In this document: in pieces, positions 44,211 through 54,428 of the stretch | Layout of the letters: every line of letters starts with the position of its first letter | Numbering within the stretch: the first letter of the stretch is position 1 | Origin: Hyphomonadaceae bacterium | GTDB lineage: Bacteria; Pseudomonadota; Alphaproteobacteria; Caulobacterales; Aquidulcibacteraceae | DNA: 64,000 nucleotides | Assembly (NCBI GenBank): GCA_019636095.1 | Contig: JAHBYF010000001.1 | Span: forward strand, 124,001-188,000 | Reading direction: 5' to 3' | The notes under the pieces: generated by a model | What the model was told of the DNA's origin: nothing | The model's input: the letters and a program-made list of their open reading frames with translations, nothing else | Database searches by the model: none | Made by a program: the position numbers and the translations under genes

Positions 44211-44981
44211 ATGGAAATCCTGGCCACGCCTGCATTCTGGCTTAGCCTGACGGCGCTGACCTTCCTCGAGATTGTGCTCGGGATCGACAATCTGCTTTTC
44301 GTGTCGATCGCGATCGGCAGGCTCAAAGGCGCTCAGCAGCGGGATGCGCGCCGCTTTGGCGTCTGGGGCGCGATGGTGCTGCGCATCATCATGCTCGCCG
44401 GGATTTTCTGGGTCATTCAACTCGATCAACACCCGCTGTTCCAACTGCCGACTTCTTGGCCGGACCTGCTCGGAATGCACGGCGAGCACGTTGAGGACTT
44501 CATTGCTTTTACGGTGAAAGACCTAATCTTGCTTGGCGGCGGCCTTTTCCTTTTGATGAAGGGCACACAGGAAATTCACTCTGCGGTGCAGGGTGCGCAC
44601 CACGAGGAGGCGGAGGCCAAGAACCACTTCGGTGACGTGCTGTTGCAACTCGCCGTTATCAATATCGTGTTTTCGCTCGACAGCGTGATCACGGCGGTAG
44701 GCATGACCGATCTTTTGCCAGTCATGATCTTGGCGGTGGTGATTTCCACGCTCGTTATGGCCGTCGCGGCGGAGCCGCTCGCCTCGTTCATCGAAAAGCA
44801 TCCAACCATGAAGATGTTGGCGCTCGCCTTTATCTTGCTCGTTGGTGTGGCGTTGGTGGCGGATGGATTGGGATTCCATATCCCGCGCGGATATCTCTAT
44901 TTCGCTATCGCCTTCTCGCTGGGTGTTGAATTGCTCAATATCCGAACGCGGGCGAAGGTGGAGGGTGCAGCTAAGCGCTGA
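44211..44981 (+). CDS. TerC-family membrane protein (YgdQ-like)
   Basis: 256-residue seven-to-eight-helix membrane protein. The conserved acidic helices WLSLTALTFLEIVLGIDNLLF (in part, Glu20/Asp26 region) and VFSLDSVITAVGM, in which Asp and Glu align inside the membrane, mark the TerC/YgdQ family implicated in metal or tellurite resistance and manganese efflux. A GGAGAG ribosome binding site precedes the ATG. TTGACG at 44160-44165 with GTTAGG at 44184-44189 (spacing 18) may be its promoter. Its ion specificity is unknown here. Confidence 0.9.
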   Translation: MEILATPAFWLSLTALTFLEIVLGIDNLLFVSIAIGRLKGAQQRDARRFGVWGAMVLRIIMLAGIFWVIQLDQHPLFQLPTSWPDLLGMHGEHVEDFIAFTVKDLILLGGGLFLLMKGTQEIHSAVQGAHHEEAEAKNHFGDVLLQLAVINIVFSLDSVITAVGMTDLLPVMILAVVISTLVMAVAAEPLASFIEKHPTMKMLALAFILLVGVALVADGLGFHIPRGYLYFAIAFSLGVELLNIRTRAKVEGAAKR

Positions 44982-45001
44982 CGCTCGCTCTGGAGTCCCA
45001 T

Positions 45002-45466
45002 ATGACGTTTGAAGTCGCGCCAATCGCAAGTGTTCACTCGCCCCGTAAAGATCTGAGCGACGATTTTTGGGGCGCGGTGCAAGCGGAGATTATCCTCGAC
45101 CCAGCGTTCGACGAAAGTGCATTCTTCGGCCTCAGCGACTTCAGCCATGTCGAAGTGCTGTTCCTGATGCACCAGGTGAATCCTGCAAAGGTGGAGACGG
45201 GGGCGCGTCACCCGCGAGAGCGCATGGATTGGCCGCTTGTCGGGATATTCGCGCAGCGCGGCAAGGCGCGGCCGAACCGCATCGGCCTGACGCGGGCGAC
45301 CATTGTCAAAGTCGACGGCCGCGTGCTCACTGTTCGGGGGCTCGATGCCATAGACGGAACACCCGTGTTGGATGTGAAGCCTTGGATGGACGAGTTCGCA
45401 CCCATCGGCGCGATGCGCCAACCAGCGTGGGCGACCGAACTGATGCGAGATTATTTCAGGGATTGA
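45002..45466 (+). CDS. trmO: tRNA methyltransferase TrmO-like (TsaA/VirR-like domain)
   Basis: 154-residue protein of the YaeB/TrmO family, which methylates N6-threonylcarbamoyladenosine in tRNA using SAM. The motifs RPNRIGLT and LDAIDGTPVLDVKPW are diagnostic; the N-terminal FEVAPIASVHSPRKDL also fits. Length is shorter than E. coli TrmO, which carries an extra domain, so this is the compact type. It starts 20 bp after terC. The next gene begins 3 bases after its stop. Confidence 0.85.
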   Translation: MTFEVAPIASVHSPRKDLSDDFWGAVQAEIILDPAFDESAFFGLSDFSHVEVLFLMHQVNPAKVETGARHPRERMDWPLVGIFAQRGKARPNRIGLTRATIVKVDGRVLTVRGLDAIDGTPVLDVKPWMDEFAPIGAMRQPAWATELMRDYFRD

Positions 45467-45469
45467 CAG

Positions 45470-46279
45470 GTGCAAGTTCCCATTCTTCGCGCGCTCGCTT
45501 TGGTTGCTGTCGGTAATGCAGCGCTCGCCGGACGCGATGTGGCCGGCTTTTATCCAGATGATCCGATGTTTCGGTTCTCCGCTTCGCTCGACTTCTTGAC
45601 CCCGAGCGAAGCTGGCGCGCTGAAGCACGTCGCGCACGGTCCAAGTGAGTGGTTTGAAAAGCTCAGGAAGCGCCAGTGCCGTGGCTTGCGTCTGCACAAC
45701 GCGCCAATGCAGCAAAACAAGAAGCTCGGCCACATAGATGAGCGCCTGCTTGTCGGCATGGTTGGCGGTGGGCCGAGATGGCTCATTGAGGCCGTTTACG
45801 GTGATCATTCCGAGTTGTGGGAGGGGTTTGACCGCGTTGGCGATCAGAAAGCGGTCGACAAGAAGATTTGGCTCAGCGCCTACATTTTGATCGGGGAGGC
45901 CGCGTCAGCCGAGAGCATCGACACCAACATCAAGGGCGCGTCCGTCGACCTGCGAGATGCGCTTCTTAATATCGAACCGGTGGCGCGCGCCATTCCTGGA
46001 ACCGGCTTTGCCGACATCTTCGTTGCTGCGCGCGGGACGCTTGAGGGCAAAGATCTGCCGTATCCGCTTGAGTTTTTGCGTTATGCGCAGATGAAGCCGG
46101 AGGCCCAACGGTTACTCAAAGCGGCGGGCCGAGCCTGGGTGTTTGGCGCCATGGGAAGCTGGAATGATGTCAGCGTCGATGCGGCGATGAAGCCCAGGTA
46201 CGAGTCGGCGTCGAAGACATTGTTTGAAGCGGCGTCGCGCGCAGTTCTCGTTAGCGCGAACTCGACTTATCGCCGCTGA
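45470..46279 (+). CDS. Protein of unknown function (269 aa)
   Basis: I do not recognise this protein. 269 residues, GTG start 3 bases after trmO, with GGGATTGACAG upstream as weak ribosome binding site. It contains cysteine in QCRGL, an aromatic PRWLIEAVYGDHSELWEGFD segment and a C-terminal helical stretch (KPRYESASKTLFEAASRAVL). There is no transmembrane segment and no signal. Tight spacing suggests it is cotranslated with trmO. It overlaps the converging small gene by 13 bases. Confidence 0.6.
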   Translation: MQVPILRALALVAVGNAALAGRDVAGFYPDDPMFRFSASLDFLTPSEAGALKHVAHGPSEWFEKLRKRQCRGLRLHNAPMQQNKKLGHIDERLLVGMVGGGPRWLIEAVYGDHSELWEGFDRVGDQKAVDKKIWLSAYILIGEAASAESIDTNIKGASVDLRDALLNIEPVARAIPGTGFADIFVAARGTLEGKDLPYPLEFLRYAQMKPEAQRLLKAAGRAWVFGAMGSWNDVSVDAAMKPRYESASKTLFEAASRAVLVSANSTYRR

Positions 46280-46503
46280 GGCTCTTGGCCAATCGCGAGC
46301 AGCGCTTCGTACATAGCATCGGCAAAACGGATCACGGCGACGCCTGCTTTCGCTTGCGCCTTGGCCTCTGTCATTTCGACGAGAGCCGCGCCCATGTCCC
46401 CGTCATCCGCGCCAGTGACCGCTTCAAGCACACGCGCACTGGCGTGCCCGAAGCGGTCAAGGGCGCTGGTGAGGGCCAAGGCGGCGTGGGGGATCGCCGT
46501 CAT
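46267..46503 (-). CDS. Small protein resembling flagellar rod/hook C-terminal helices
   Basis: 78-residue all-helical protein. The C-terminal part ALVEMTEAKAQAKAGVAVIRFADAMYEALL follows the pattern of the terminal helix of flagellar basal-body rod/hook proteins (FlgB/C/E/F/G), and the N-terminal LTSALDRFGHASARVLEAV resembles their first helix, but the intervening rod domain is missing. It may be a diverged rod-like subunit or an export/assembly adaptor. No strong ribosome binding site. A partial CtrA-type box lies upstream at 46528-46542. Confidence 0.5.
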   Translation of the reverse strand: MTAIPHAALALTSALDRFGHASARVLEAVTGADDGDMGAALVEMTEAKAQAKAGVAVIRFADAMYEALLAIGQEPQRR

Positions 46504-46527
46504 GAATATGACTATGCATGAGCAGGT

Positions 46528-46542
46528 TTAAGCTCTCGTTCA
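46528..46542 (-). promoter_or_regulatory. Partial CtrA-like box (TTAA-N7-TTCA)
   Basis: TTAA, seven bases, TTCA at 46528-46542 differs from the CtrA consensus TTAA-N7-TTAA by one base. It lies 25-39 bases before the flagellar-rod-like small gene, and CtrA controls many flagellar genes in Caulobacterales. Low confidence because such near matches occur by chance. Confidence 0.25.
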
Positions 46543-46563
46543 GAAAGCTGGTGAATGCATGAA

Positions 46564-46583
46564 AACCATCCTTCCAAATGGTT
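46564..46583 (-). terminator. Weak hairpin after the MHS transporter
   Basis: AACCAT (46564-46569) pairs with ATGGTT (46578-46583) across an 8-base loop. On the reverse strand it is followed by TTTT, so it may end the MHS transporter transcript. The stem is short and AT-rich. Confidence 0.35.
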
Positions 46584-46594
46584 ACGGGCGTTCA

Positions 46595-48301
46595 CTACGC
46601 GTGGATGTCGCGATCTTTGGTTTCGGGCAGGAAGAAGAACATCACGACGGCCGAAATCGCCGTCGCAATCACCGGAAACCAGAGCCCTTGATAGATCGAG
46701 CCGGTGGCCGTGTTGATGGCGAACACGACGGCGGGGAGGAGCCCGCCGAACCAGCCGACACCGATGTGGTACGGCACCGAGAGCGCGGTATAGCGGATGC
46801 GTGTCGGAAAGAGCTCCACGAGGGCGGCCGCCTGCGGACCATAAAGCGCTGTGGCCGCTATGACGAAGAGCGCAAGAATCCAGAACACGCCGATCTTCTC
46901 GCTAAACACACGCGCAATTTCCGACCAACTCCAGCCGTCCATCGCGCCGGGCGCGCGCGCCGGGAATCCTGCTGCATCGAGCATCGGACGCAGACGTGAC
47001 TCAAACGCGGCGCGCGTGGCGCGGATTTCGCTGTTGCTTTGACCTTCGGCGCTCACACTTTCGATTTCCGCATCGCCAATGCGAATGCGCGCGAGCGAAC
47101 CAGGAGCGCCGGCTTCAGTCGCATACGCGACGCCGGCATTGGTGAGGGAGCCTTTGGCGATGTCGCATGAAGTCGAGAACTGGCGCGCGCCGCCGGTGAG
47201 GTCGAGCTGGAATGTGCAATCTGCAGGATCGGCGATCACTGTGACAGGCACGCGCTCAAGCGCCTGCGCCAATTGCGGATTGCCAGCTTGAGTAATGTAG
47301 TGGAAGCCGGGAAAGTAGAGCGCCAGCATAAGCACGATGCCGAACAGCATGACGATTTTGCGTCCGATCTTGTCGGAGAGCCACGCGAAGAAGATGTAGA
47401 GCGGCGCGGAGAGAATGACGCCGGCGATCATGATGACGCTCACAGTTTGCGCGTCGATCTTCAAAATCCGTTCGATGTAGAATTGCGTGTAGAAGAAGCC
47501 GGTATACCAAACCACGCCCTGCGCCATACAGATGGCGAGAAAGGCTAGAAGTACGACCTTCAGATTGCGCCACTCGAAGAAGCTTTCGTGGTAGGCGCGT
47601 TTGGAAATCTTGCCTTCGTCCTTCAGCTTCTTGAACGCAGGGCTTTCTTCAAGCTGCAACCGGATCCAAACCGAGATCGCCAGCAGCACGATTGAAAACA
47701 GGAATGGGACGCGCCAGCCCCAGGCGCGGAACGCTTCTTCACCCATCAACATACGCGTTACGATCACAACGAGCAGTGCGCCCATGAGTCCGAACGCCGC
47801 TGAAACCTGAATCCAGCCCGTCTCCCAACCGCGCCGATGCGGCCGCGCGTGTTCGGCGACATAGATTGCCGCGCCGCCATATTCTCCACCGAGCGCGAAG
47901 CCCTGTAGAACGCGCATCGTGAGCAACAAGACGGCCGCCCAACCTCCGATCTGAGCCGCCGTCGGTAAGACGCCAATTGCGAACGTCGCCATTCCCATGA
48001 TCGTGATGGTGATCAGGAACGCGCCCTTACGCCCGGTCGAGTCACCGATCTTGCCGAAGACGAGCGCGCCGAGCGGGCGGACGATAAAGCCGATGGCGAA
48101 CGTCAGCAGGATGAAGATGAAGGCCTGGGCGTCGGGCAGTCCGGTCACGAATTGCGGTGTCATCACCGAGGCGACGGCGCCGTAGACGAAGAAATCGTAC
48201 CACTCGAACACCGTTCCGGCTGCGGACGCCGCCACCACTTGGCGCATCTTCGCCGGCGATACCTCATGGCTGGTCTGCGGTTGTGCCGGTGTATCGGTCA
48301 T
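46595..48301 (-). CDS. MHS-type MFS transporter with large periplasmic insertion
   Basis: 568-residue MFS metabolite:H+ symporter (MHS group). Helices 1-9 fall near 24-334; the N-half motif GKIGDSTGRKGAF (83-95) and PETKDRDIHA at the C-terminus are typical. Between helices 9 and 10 there is an insertion of about 125 residues (338-465) containing two cysteines (C362, C379) and no hydrophobic helix. By MFS topology that loop is periplasmic, so it probably forms a small soluble domain. Substrates are probably organic acids or osmolytes. Start ATG at 48301. Confidence 0.9.
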   Translation of the reverse strand: MTDTPAQPQTSHEVSPAKMRQVVAASAAGTVFEWYDFFVYGAVASVMTPQFVTGLPDAQAFIFILLTFAIGFIVRPLGALVFGKIGDSTGRKGAFLITITIMGMATFAIGVLPTAAQIGGWAAVLLLTMRVLQGFALGGEYGGAAIYVAEHARPHRRGWETGWIQVSAAFGLMGALLVVIVTRMLMGEEAFRAWGWRVPFLFSIVLLAISVWIRLQLEESPAFKKLKDEGKISKRAYHESFFEWRNLKVVLLAFLAICMAQGVVWYTGFFYTQFYIERILKIDAQTVSVIMIAGVILSAPLYIFFAWLSDKIGRKIVMLFGIVLMLALYFPGFHYITQAGNPQLAQALERVPVTVIADPADCTFQLDLTGGARQFSTSCDIAKGSLTNAGVAYATEAGAPGSLARIRIGDAEIESVSAEGQSNSEIRATRAAFESRLRPMLDAAGFPARAPGAMDGWSWSEIARVFSEKIGVFWILALFVIAATALYGPQAAALVELFPTRIRYTALSVPYHIGVGWFGGLLPAVVFAINTATGSIYQGLWFPVIATAISAVVMFFFLPETKDRDIHA

Positions 48302-48363
48302 CGGTCTGTTTCCCCCCGCCTATTCAGGCGCTTTTGTCGCTGATCCGCCGTCCATTGGGGCCG

Positions 48364-48390
48364 TTGTCAAGCCGGAAGGCGCTGTGTTAC
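48364..48390 (+). promoter_or_regulatory. Candidate promoter of the atp operon
   Basis: TTGTCA at 48364-48369 and TGTTAC at 48385-48390, spacing 15. It lies in the 221-bp gap between the divergent MHS gene and atpH and would give a leader of about 125 bases. A second TTGACG at 48439 has no good -10. No riboswitch or attenuator is obvious in this gap. Confidence 0.35.
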
Positions 48391-48522
48391 TTCGCGCGCG
48401 CGTCATGGGGGTCCGCGTGGGAGAGCGCGCCGACCCCTTTGACGTTTGGGTTTTCCCCAAGCGGCGTCATCCAGCAGCAGGCGGTCCAGCGGATCGTCGG
48501 CCGCGAGAGCAGCGAGACAGGC

Positions 48523-49083
48523 GTGGCTGAGAGATTCGAAGGCGAAGTGTCCGAGGCAGCTGCTCGCTACGCTCGAGCGGTATTCGATTTAGCCAAGGAT
48601 GCCAAGCAGTTAGAGGTGGTTGAGCAGGACTTCACAAAGTTCGCTGCCGCCTGGAAGGAAAGCGCGGAGCTGCGCGATGTGGCCCGCTCGCCCCTGATCG
48701 ACCCTGTGGAGAAGTCGAAGGCCCTGGTCGCCGTTGCCGACAAGCTTGGCCTCTCAGACCTCGGACGCAAGGCCGTTGGCGCGGTCGCACAGAATCGCCG
48801 CGCTGCGGAACTCCCACAAATCGCCACCGCTTACCGCGCCCTCGTGGCCCGAGAGCGGGGCGCCCGCCAAGTCGAAGTTATCTTTGCCCGCACCCCGGCC
48901 GAGCAAGAAAAGAACGCCGTGGTTGCAGCGCTGGGCGAGAAGCTCGGCGCCAAGGTCGAAGCAGAAATCAGCGTCGATGAGAGCTTGATCGGCGGGTTCA
49001 TCGCCCGCGTCGGCTCTCGCCAATTCGATGCTTCCGTCAAAGCCAAGCTGGACGCTTTGCGTCTCGCACTGAAATCCGCCTGA
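48523..49083 (+). CDS. atpH: ATP synthase delta subunit (F1)
   Basis: 186-residue delta subunit (OSCP-like) of F1-ATPase. The N-terminal domain [21 protein letters not shown] and the conserved C-terminal [25 protein letters not shown] (in parts) are diagnostic. The GTG at 48523 was chosen because it starts just before the family N-terminus; longer frames run into unrelated sequence. It opens the atpH-A-G-D-C operon, 11 bp before atpA. As in many alphaproteobacteria the F0 genes are elsewhere. Confidence 0.93.
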   Translation: MAERFEGEVSEAAARYARAVFDLAKDAKQLEVVEQDFTKFAAAWKESAELRDVARSPLIDPVEKSKALVAVADKLGLSDLGRKAVGAVAQNRRAAELPQIATAYRALVARERGARQVEVIFARTPAEQEKNAVVAALGEKLGAKVEAEISVDESLIGGFIARVGSRQFDASVKAKLDALRLALKSA

Positions 49084-49094
49084 GAGGGATACAC

Positions 49095-50630
49095 ATGGAC
49101 GTCCGCGCCGCAGAAATTTCCGCAATCCTCAAAGAGCAGATCAAGGGCTTCGGCTCTGAAGCGAAGGTCTCCGAGATCGGCCGCGTGCTGAGCGTCGGCG
49201 ACGGCATCGCCCGCGTGTACGGCCTCGAGAACGTGCAAGCCGGTGAAATGGTCGAGTTCCCAGGTGGCGTGAAGGGCATGGCCCTCAACCTCGAACGCGA
49301 TAATGTCGGCGTCGTTATCTTCGGTGATGACCGTGGCTTGAAGGAAGGCGACACCGTTAAGCGCCTCGGCGAAATCGTCGACGTGCCGGTCGGCAAGGCG
49401 CTGCTCGGCCGCGTGGTCGATGCGCTCGGCAATCCGATCGACGGCAAGGGCCCGATCAAAGCTGAGAAGCGGTCTACCGTCGACGTGAAGGCGCCGGGCA
49501 TCATTCCGCGTAAGTCGGTGCACGAGCCGATGCAGACGGGCATCAAGGCGATCGATGCGCTGATCCCGGTCGGCCGCGGCCAACGCGAGCTGATCATCGG
49601 CGACCGCCAAACCGGCAAGACCGCCGTGGCGCTCGATACCATGATCTATCAGCGCGAAGCCCACGACCGGAACGCGCCGGAGAGCGAAAAGCTCTACTGC
49701 GTTTACGTCGTTGTTGGCCAAAAGCGCTCGACCGTCGCGCAGCTCGTGAAGACGCTCGAAGACAAGGGCGCGCTCAACTACTCAATCATCGTTGCGGCCA
49801 CCGCGTCGGACCCGGCGCCGCTGCAATATCTCGCGCCGATGGCCGGCTGCGCCATGGGCGAATATTTCCGCGACAACGGCATGCACGCGCTCATCATCTA
49901 TGATGACTTGTCGAAGCAAGCGGTCGCCTATCGCCAAATGTCGCTCTTGCTGCGCCGTCCGCCGGGCCGCGAAGCCTACCCGGGCGACGTCTTTTATCTG
50001 CACTCACGCTTGCTCGAACGTGCGGCGAAGCTGAACGAAGACAACAAGTCGGGCTCGCTGACGGCGCTGCCGATCATCGAAACCCAAGCCAACGACGTCT
50101 CGGCCTACATTCCGACCAACGTCATTTCGATCACCGACGGCCAGATCTTCTTGGAAACCGACTTGTTCTTCCAAGGCATTCGTCCGGCGCTCAATGTCGG
50201 TATCTCGGTGTCGCGCGTCGGCGGCAACGCTCAGATCAAGGCGATGAAGCAAGTCGCCGGCCCGCTGAAGGGCGAACTCGCTCAGTACCGCGAAATGGCG
50301 GCCTTCGCGAAGTTCGGTTCGGACCTCGACGCTGCCACGCAGCGTCTGCTCGCGCGCGGCGCCCGCCTCACCGAATTGTTGAAGCAACCGCAGTTCTCGC
50401 CGGTGCCAGTCGAAGAACAAGTTGTGCTGATCTATGCCGGCACGCGCGGCTACCTTGATAAGATCGATGTCGCCAGCGTCGGCCGTTACGAGCGCGAGCT
50501 CGTTGCCTGGCTGCGCGCAAAGAAGGCCGATCTTCTGAAGGCGATCGGCGACAAGAAAGACATTGGCAAGGACGGTATCGAAGACAAGATTAAAGCCGTC
50601 CTTGAAGAGTTTACCGCGACGTTCGCCTAA
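49095..50630 (+). CDS. atpA: ATP synthase alpha subunit
   Basis: 511-residue regulatory alpha subunit of F1. The P-loop GDRQTGKT lies at residues 169-176, [11 protein letters not shown] around 373 and the N-terminal delta-binding helix at 1-20. Length matches the family exactly. It lies 11 bp after atpH and 9 bp before atpG. Non-catalytic nucleotide binding is expected from the family. Confidence 0.99.
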   Translation: MDVRAAEISAILKEQIKGFGSEAKVSEIGRVLSVGDGIARVYGLENVQAGEMVEFPGGVKGMALNLERDNVGVVIFGDDRGLKEGDTVKRLGEIVDVPVGKALLGRVVDALGNPIDGKGPIKAEKRSTVDVKAPGIIPRKSVHEPMQTGIKAIDALIPVGRGQRELIIGDRQTGKTAVALDTMIYQREAHDRNAPESEKLYCVYVVVGQKRSTVAQLVKTLEDKGALNYSIIVAATASDPAPLQYLAPMAGCAMGEYFRDNGMHALIIYDDLSKQAVAYRQMSLLLRRPPGREAYPGDVFYLHSRLLERAAKLNEDNKSGSLTALPIIETQANDVSAYIPTNVISITDGQIFLETDLFFQGIRPALNVGISVSRVGGNAQIKAMKQVAGPLKGELAQYREMAAFAKFGSDLDAATQRLLARGARLTELLKQPQFSPVPVEEQVVLIYAGTRGYLDKIDVASVGRYERELVAWLRAKKADLLKAIGDKKDIGKDGIEDKIKAVLEEFTATFA

Positions 50631-50639
50631 GGGGCTGAG

Positions 50640-51518
50640 ATGCCGAGCTTAAAAGAGTTCCGCAATCGCATCGCCAGCGTGAAATCCACGCAGAAGATCA
50701 CCAAGGCGATGCAGATGGTGGCGGCCGCGAAGCTGAAGCGGGCGCAGAGCCAGGCTGAGGCGGCGCGTCCGTACGCGTCGCGCATGGCGCGTGTGATTGC
50801 GAACCTCGCCGCAGCCGTATCGGGTGAGAGCGCGCCGCTCTTGCTGCGCGGCAGCGGCAAGGACCAAGTGCATCTGATGGTCGTGATGACGAGCGAGCGC
50901 GGCCTCTGCGGTGGCTTCAACACGCAGATTGTTCGTGAGGCCCGCACGAAGATCGATGAGCTGGTTCGCGCCGGTAAGACGGTGAAGATCCTGGCGGTCG
51001 GCAAGAAAGGGCGCGACCAGCTTCGCCGTTTGCATGGCGACAAGATCGTCAAATACGTCGACCTTTCGGCCTACAGGAACATCGGAGCTGACGCCGCGCA
51101 TGTGGTCAGCGAGGCGCTGCTCGACCTCTTCCATGCAGGCGAGTTTGATGTCGCGACGCTCTTCTTCTCGCAATTCAAGTCGGTAATCAGTCAAGTGCCG
51201 ACGGCGCTGCAGCTCATTCCAGCACGCGCGCCGGAAGGCGTGACGCCGCCGGATCTGAAGGGCGCGGTTTACGAGTATGAGCCCAGCGAAGAGGAAATCC
51301 TCGAGGCTCTGCTGCCGCAATATCTCAACGGCCAAATCTTGCAGGCGCTGCTTGAAAACCAAGCCGGCTTCTATGGCGCGCAAATGAGCGCCATGGATAA
51401 CGCGACGCGCAACGCCGGCGATCTCATTCGCAAGCTGTCGATCCGCTACAATCGTCAGCGCCAAGCCAACATCACCAAAGAGCTGATCGAAATCATCTCC
51501 GGCGCGGAGGCGCTTTGA
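50640..51518 (+). CDS. atpG: ATP synthase gamma subunit
   Basis: 292-residue rotating shaft subunit. The N-terminal helix [20 protein letters not shown] (given in part), the LCGGFN segment and the C-terminal [19 protein letters not shown] are family hallmarks. Its stop overlaps the ATG of the inserted ohr gene (TGATG), so translation of ohr is coupled to atpG. Normally atpD would follow here. Confidence 0.98.
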   Translation: MPSLKEFRNRIASVKSTQKITKAMQMVAAAKLKRAQSQAEAARPYASRMARVIANLAAAVSGESAPLLLRGSGKDQVHLMVVMTSERGLCGGFNTQIVREARTKIDELVRAGKTVKILAVGKKGRDQLRRLHGDKIVKYVDLSAYRNIGADAAHVVSEALLDLFHAGEFDVATLFFSQFKSVISQVPTALQLIPARAPEGVTPPDLKGAVYEYEPSEEEILEALLPQYLNGQILQALLENQAGFYGAQMSAMDNATRNAGDLIRKLSIRYNRQRQANITKELIEIISGAEAL

Positions 51519-51937
51519 TGGCCGACACACTTTACACAACCACTGCCGTTTCCCAGGGTGGTCGCGCCGGCGGCAAAGTCGCGCTGCAAGAGGGCGGGCT
51601 CTATTTCCATATGGAGCACTCGAAGGGTCTCGGCGGTTCGGGCGAGGGCTCGAACCCTGAGCAGCTCTTCGCGCTTGGCTGGGCCAATTGCTTCAACTCG
51701 GCAGTTGCATTCGTTGCGTCGCAAAAGAAGATCGATGCTTCAAAGGCGACCGTGAAGTGCGAGGTCGGCATCGGTCGCGCTGAAGGCGGCTTGTCGCTTT
51801 CAGCAAAGCTAACGCTTTCGATCCCGGGCATGGATCGCGCGCAAGTGCAGGAACTGCTCGATGCGGCGCATCAGGTTTGCCCGTATTCGAAGGCGACACG
51901 GAACAACGTGCCAGTTGAACTGGCGGTGGAAGGATGA
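51518..51937 (+). CDS. Organic hydroperoxide resistance protein (Ohr/OsmC family)
   Basis: 139-residue thiol peroxidase of the Ohr group, reducing organic hydroperoxides with lipoylated or dithiol reductants. The catalytic cysteines are visible in WANCFNSA (first) and QVCPYSKATR (second); the start LYTTTAVSQGGRAGGKV is typical. It is embedded between atpG and atpD, with its start overlapping the atpG stop. The unusual position suggests cotranslation with the F1 subunits. Ohr is known to use lipoylated proteins as electron donors, and sucB/lpdA are also in this window. Confidence 0.9.
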   Translation: MADTLYTTTAVSQGGRAGGKVALQEGGLYFHMEHSKGLGGSGEGSNPEQLFALGWANCFNSAVAFVASQKKIDASKATVKCEVGIGRAEGGLSLSAKLTLSIPGMDRAQVQELLDAAHQVCPYSKATRNNVPVELAVEG

Positions 51938-52023
51938 AGGGACGCGTCGCTCGGGTCGCTTTGATCCTGGCGCCGTTTCTCGCGGTTGCGGCAGGCGTGA
52001 TTGCCGCACGGTTGATGAATTAG
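51934..52023 (+). CDS. Candidate 29-aa membrane peptide between ohr and atpD
   Basis: A 29-codon frame overlapping the ohr stop by 4 bases (ATGA) and ending 40 bases before atpD. The peptide starts MKGRVAR and then has a single hydrophobic segment (about residues 8-25, VALILAPFLAVAAGVIA) flanked by basic residues, as in small membrane proteins. GGTGGA lies just upstream of the ATG. Coupling and composition support it, but there is no homologue I recognise and such frames can be fortuitous. Confidence 0.45.
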   Translation: MKGRVARVALILAPFLAVAAGVIAARLMN

Positions 52024-52048
52024 CCGCCCACGCGGCTTGAGAGTGTGA

Positions 52049-53487
<1,439 letters not shown>

Positions 53488-53488
<1 letters not shown>

Positions 53489-53961
53489 TGAGTACGACGA
53501 GCTTCACCGAAAGCGAGATCGCGGCGAAGCTCGTCGAAGGGTGCTTGGCTCACATTGCCGGTGATGTGAGTGGCGAGATGCCGATCGTCCCCGTGCCGAT
53601 CTCCGAACTGCAGCGCGCCGACGCGGGCCTCGCTCAGGGCGGGAAGGCGCTCCTTTATCCGGTAAGCAAGGATGGCGGCGTCTTTCTCGATCTGAATGGT
53701 TCGCTGGCGACGATCTGGTTCGTCAACGGCGACTTCCAGCGCGGCCTTGCTGCGCTTGATCGGATGCTGAAAGCTACAGGCCGCCGCGTGAAGCAGCTGA
53801 AAGATGAACCGCGCGATGCTCCCAAAAATCGAGTGCGTTCGTACGAGGTAGACTGCGGTGGCGACGGCCGCTTGGCCCACGTGGTTGTTGAGTATGCAGA
53901 AGCCGGAGCGCGGCCCGAACGATTTTTCGTGCGCGTCTCTGCTCAAGTCCGAAAGAAGTGA
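53488..53961 (+). CDS. Unknown protein A inserted in the atp operon
   Basis: 157-residue soluble protein with no signal or membrane segment. Key segments are TESEIAAKL near residue 7, GGVFLDLNGSLATIWFVNGD (63-82, with Trp77) and KDEPRDAPKNRVRSYEV (105-121). I recognise no family. It is a clear paralogue of the next gene (see B). ATG overlaps the atpD stop and its stop overlaps the next start, so its expression follows F1 subunits. A regulatory or assembly role for F1 is plausible only from context. Confidence 0.75.
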
Positions 53962-54428
53962 GAGCCGAGATGAGGGAAAGCGAAGTCGCGGCGAAACTCG
54001 CCATCGAGGGCGCCGTCGCCGCCATCGATGGATCAGTCAAGGGGAAGCTTGGGATAAAGCCGCGCGTTCTCGGACCGAGTGAGAAAGCTGAAATCGGCAT
54101 GAGCGATATCGGCGACACCTTGTTCTATGAAGTCGGCGACGGTGGCGTTCTGTTTCACAGCGATGGGGCGTTTACGACGGTGTGGTTCGCGAATGGCGAC
54201 TACGACAAGGGCGTGACCACACTCGATAAGCTCATCAAGAAGCATTACCCGGGCGCGAAAATGGTGAAGGATGAACCTCACGAGACCGAGCCAGGGCTAA
54301 AGACGCGGACCTACGATATTCGGCTCGCCGGCAACCATCTGGCGATCGTCGACACGGTCTACGTCGCGGGGGTGACGGCGATGAAAAGGTTCATGATCCG
54401 CGTCACTGCGATGGCGAGGCAAAACTAA
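53958..54428 (+). CDS. Unknown protein B inserted in the atp operon (paralogue of A)
   Basis: 156-residue soluble protein aligned almost gap-free with protein A: ESEVAAKL matches ESEIAAKL, GGVLFHSDGAFTTVWFANGD matches A's GGVFLDL...FVNGD with the same Trp, and KDEPHETEPG matches KDEPRDAPKN. The pair therefore arose by tandem duplication. The GTG at 53958 overlaps A's stop; an ATG at 53970 is a second possibility. It is followed by atpC without gap (54429). No family is recognised. Confidence 0.75.
   Translation: MRAEMRESEVAAKLAIEGAVAAIDGSVKGKLGIKPRVLGPSEKAEIGMSDIGDTLFYEVGDGGVLFHSDGAFTTVWFANGDYDKGVTTLDKLIKKHYPGAKMVKDEPHETEPGLKTRTYDIRLAGNHLAIVDTVYVAGVTAMKRFMIRVTAMARQN

Noticed and set aside
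48302..48522. Terminator or attenuator in the atp leader
   Set aside because: The only stem found (CGCCT/AGGCG near 48317) is 5 bp and lies close to the MHS start; no convincing structure otherwise.
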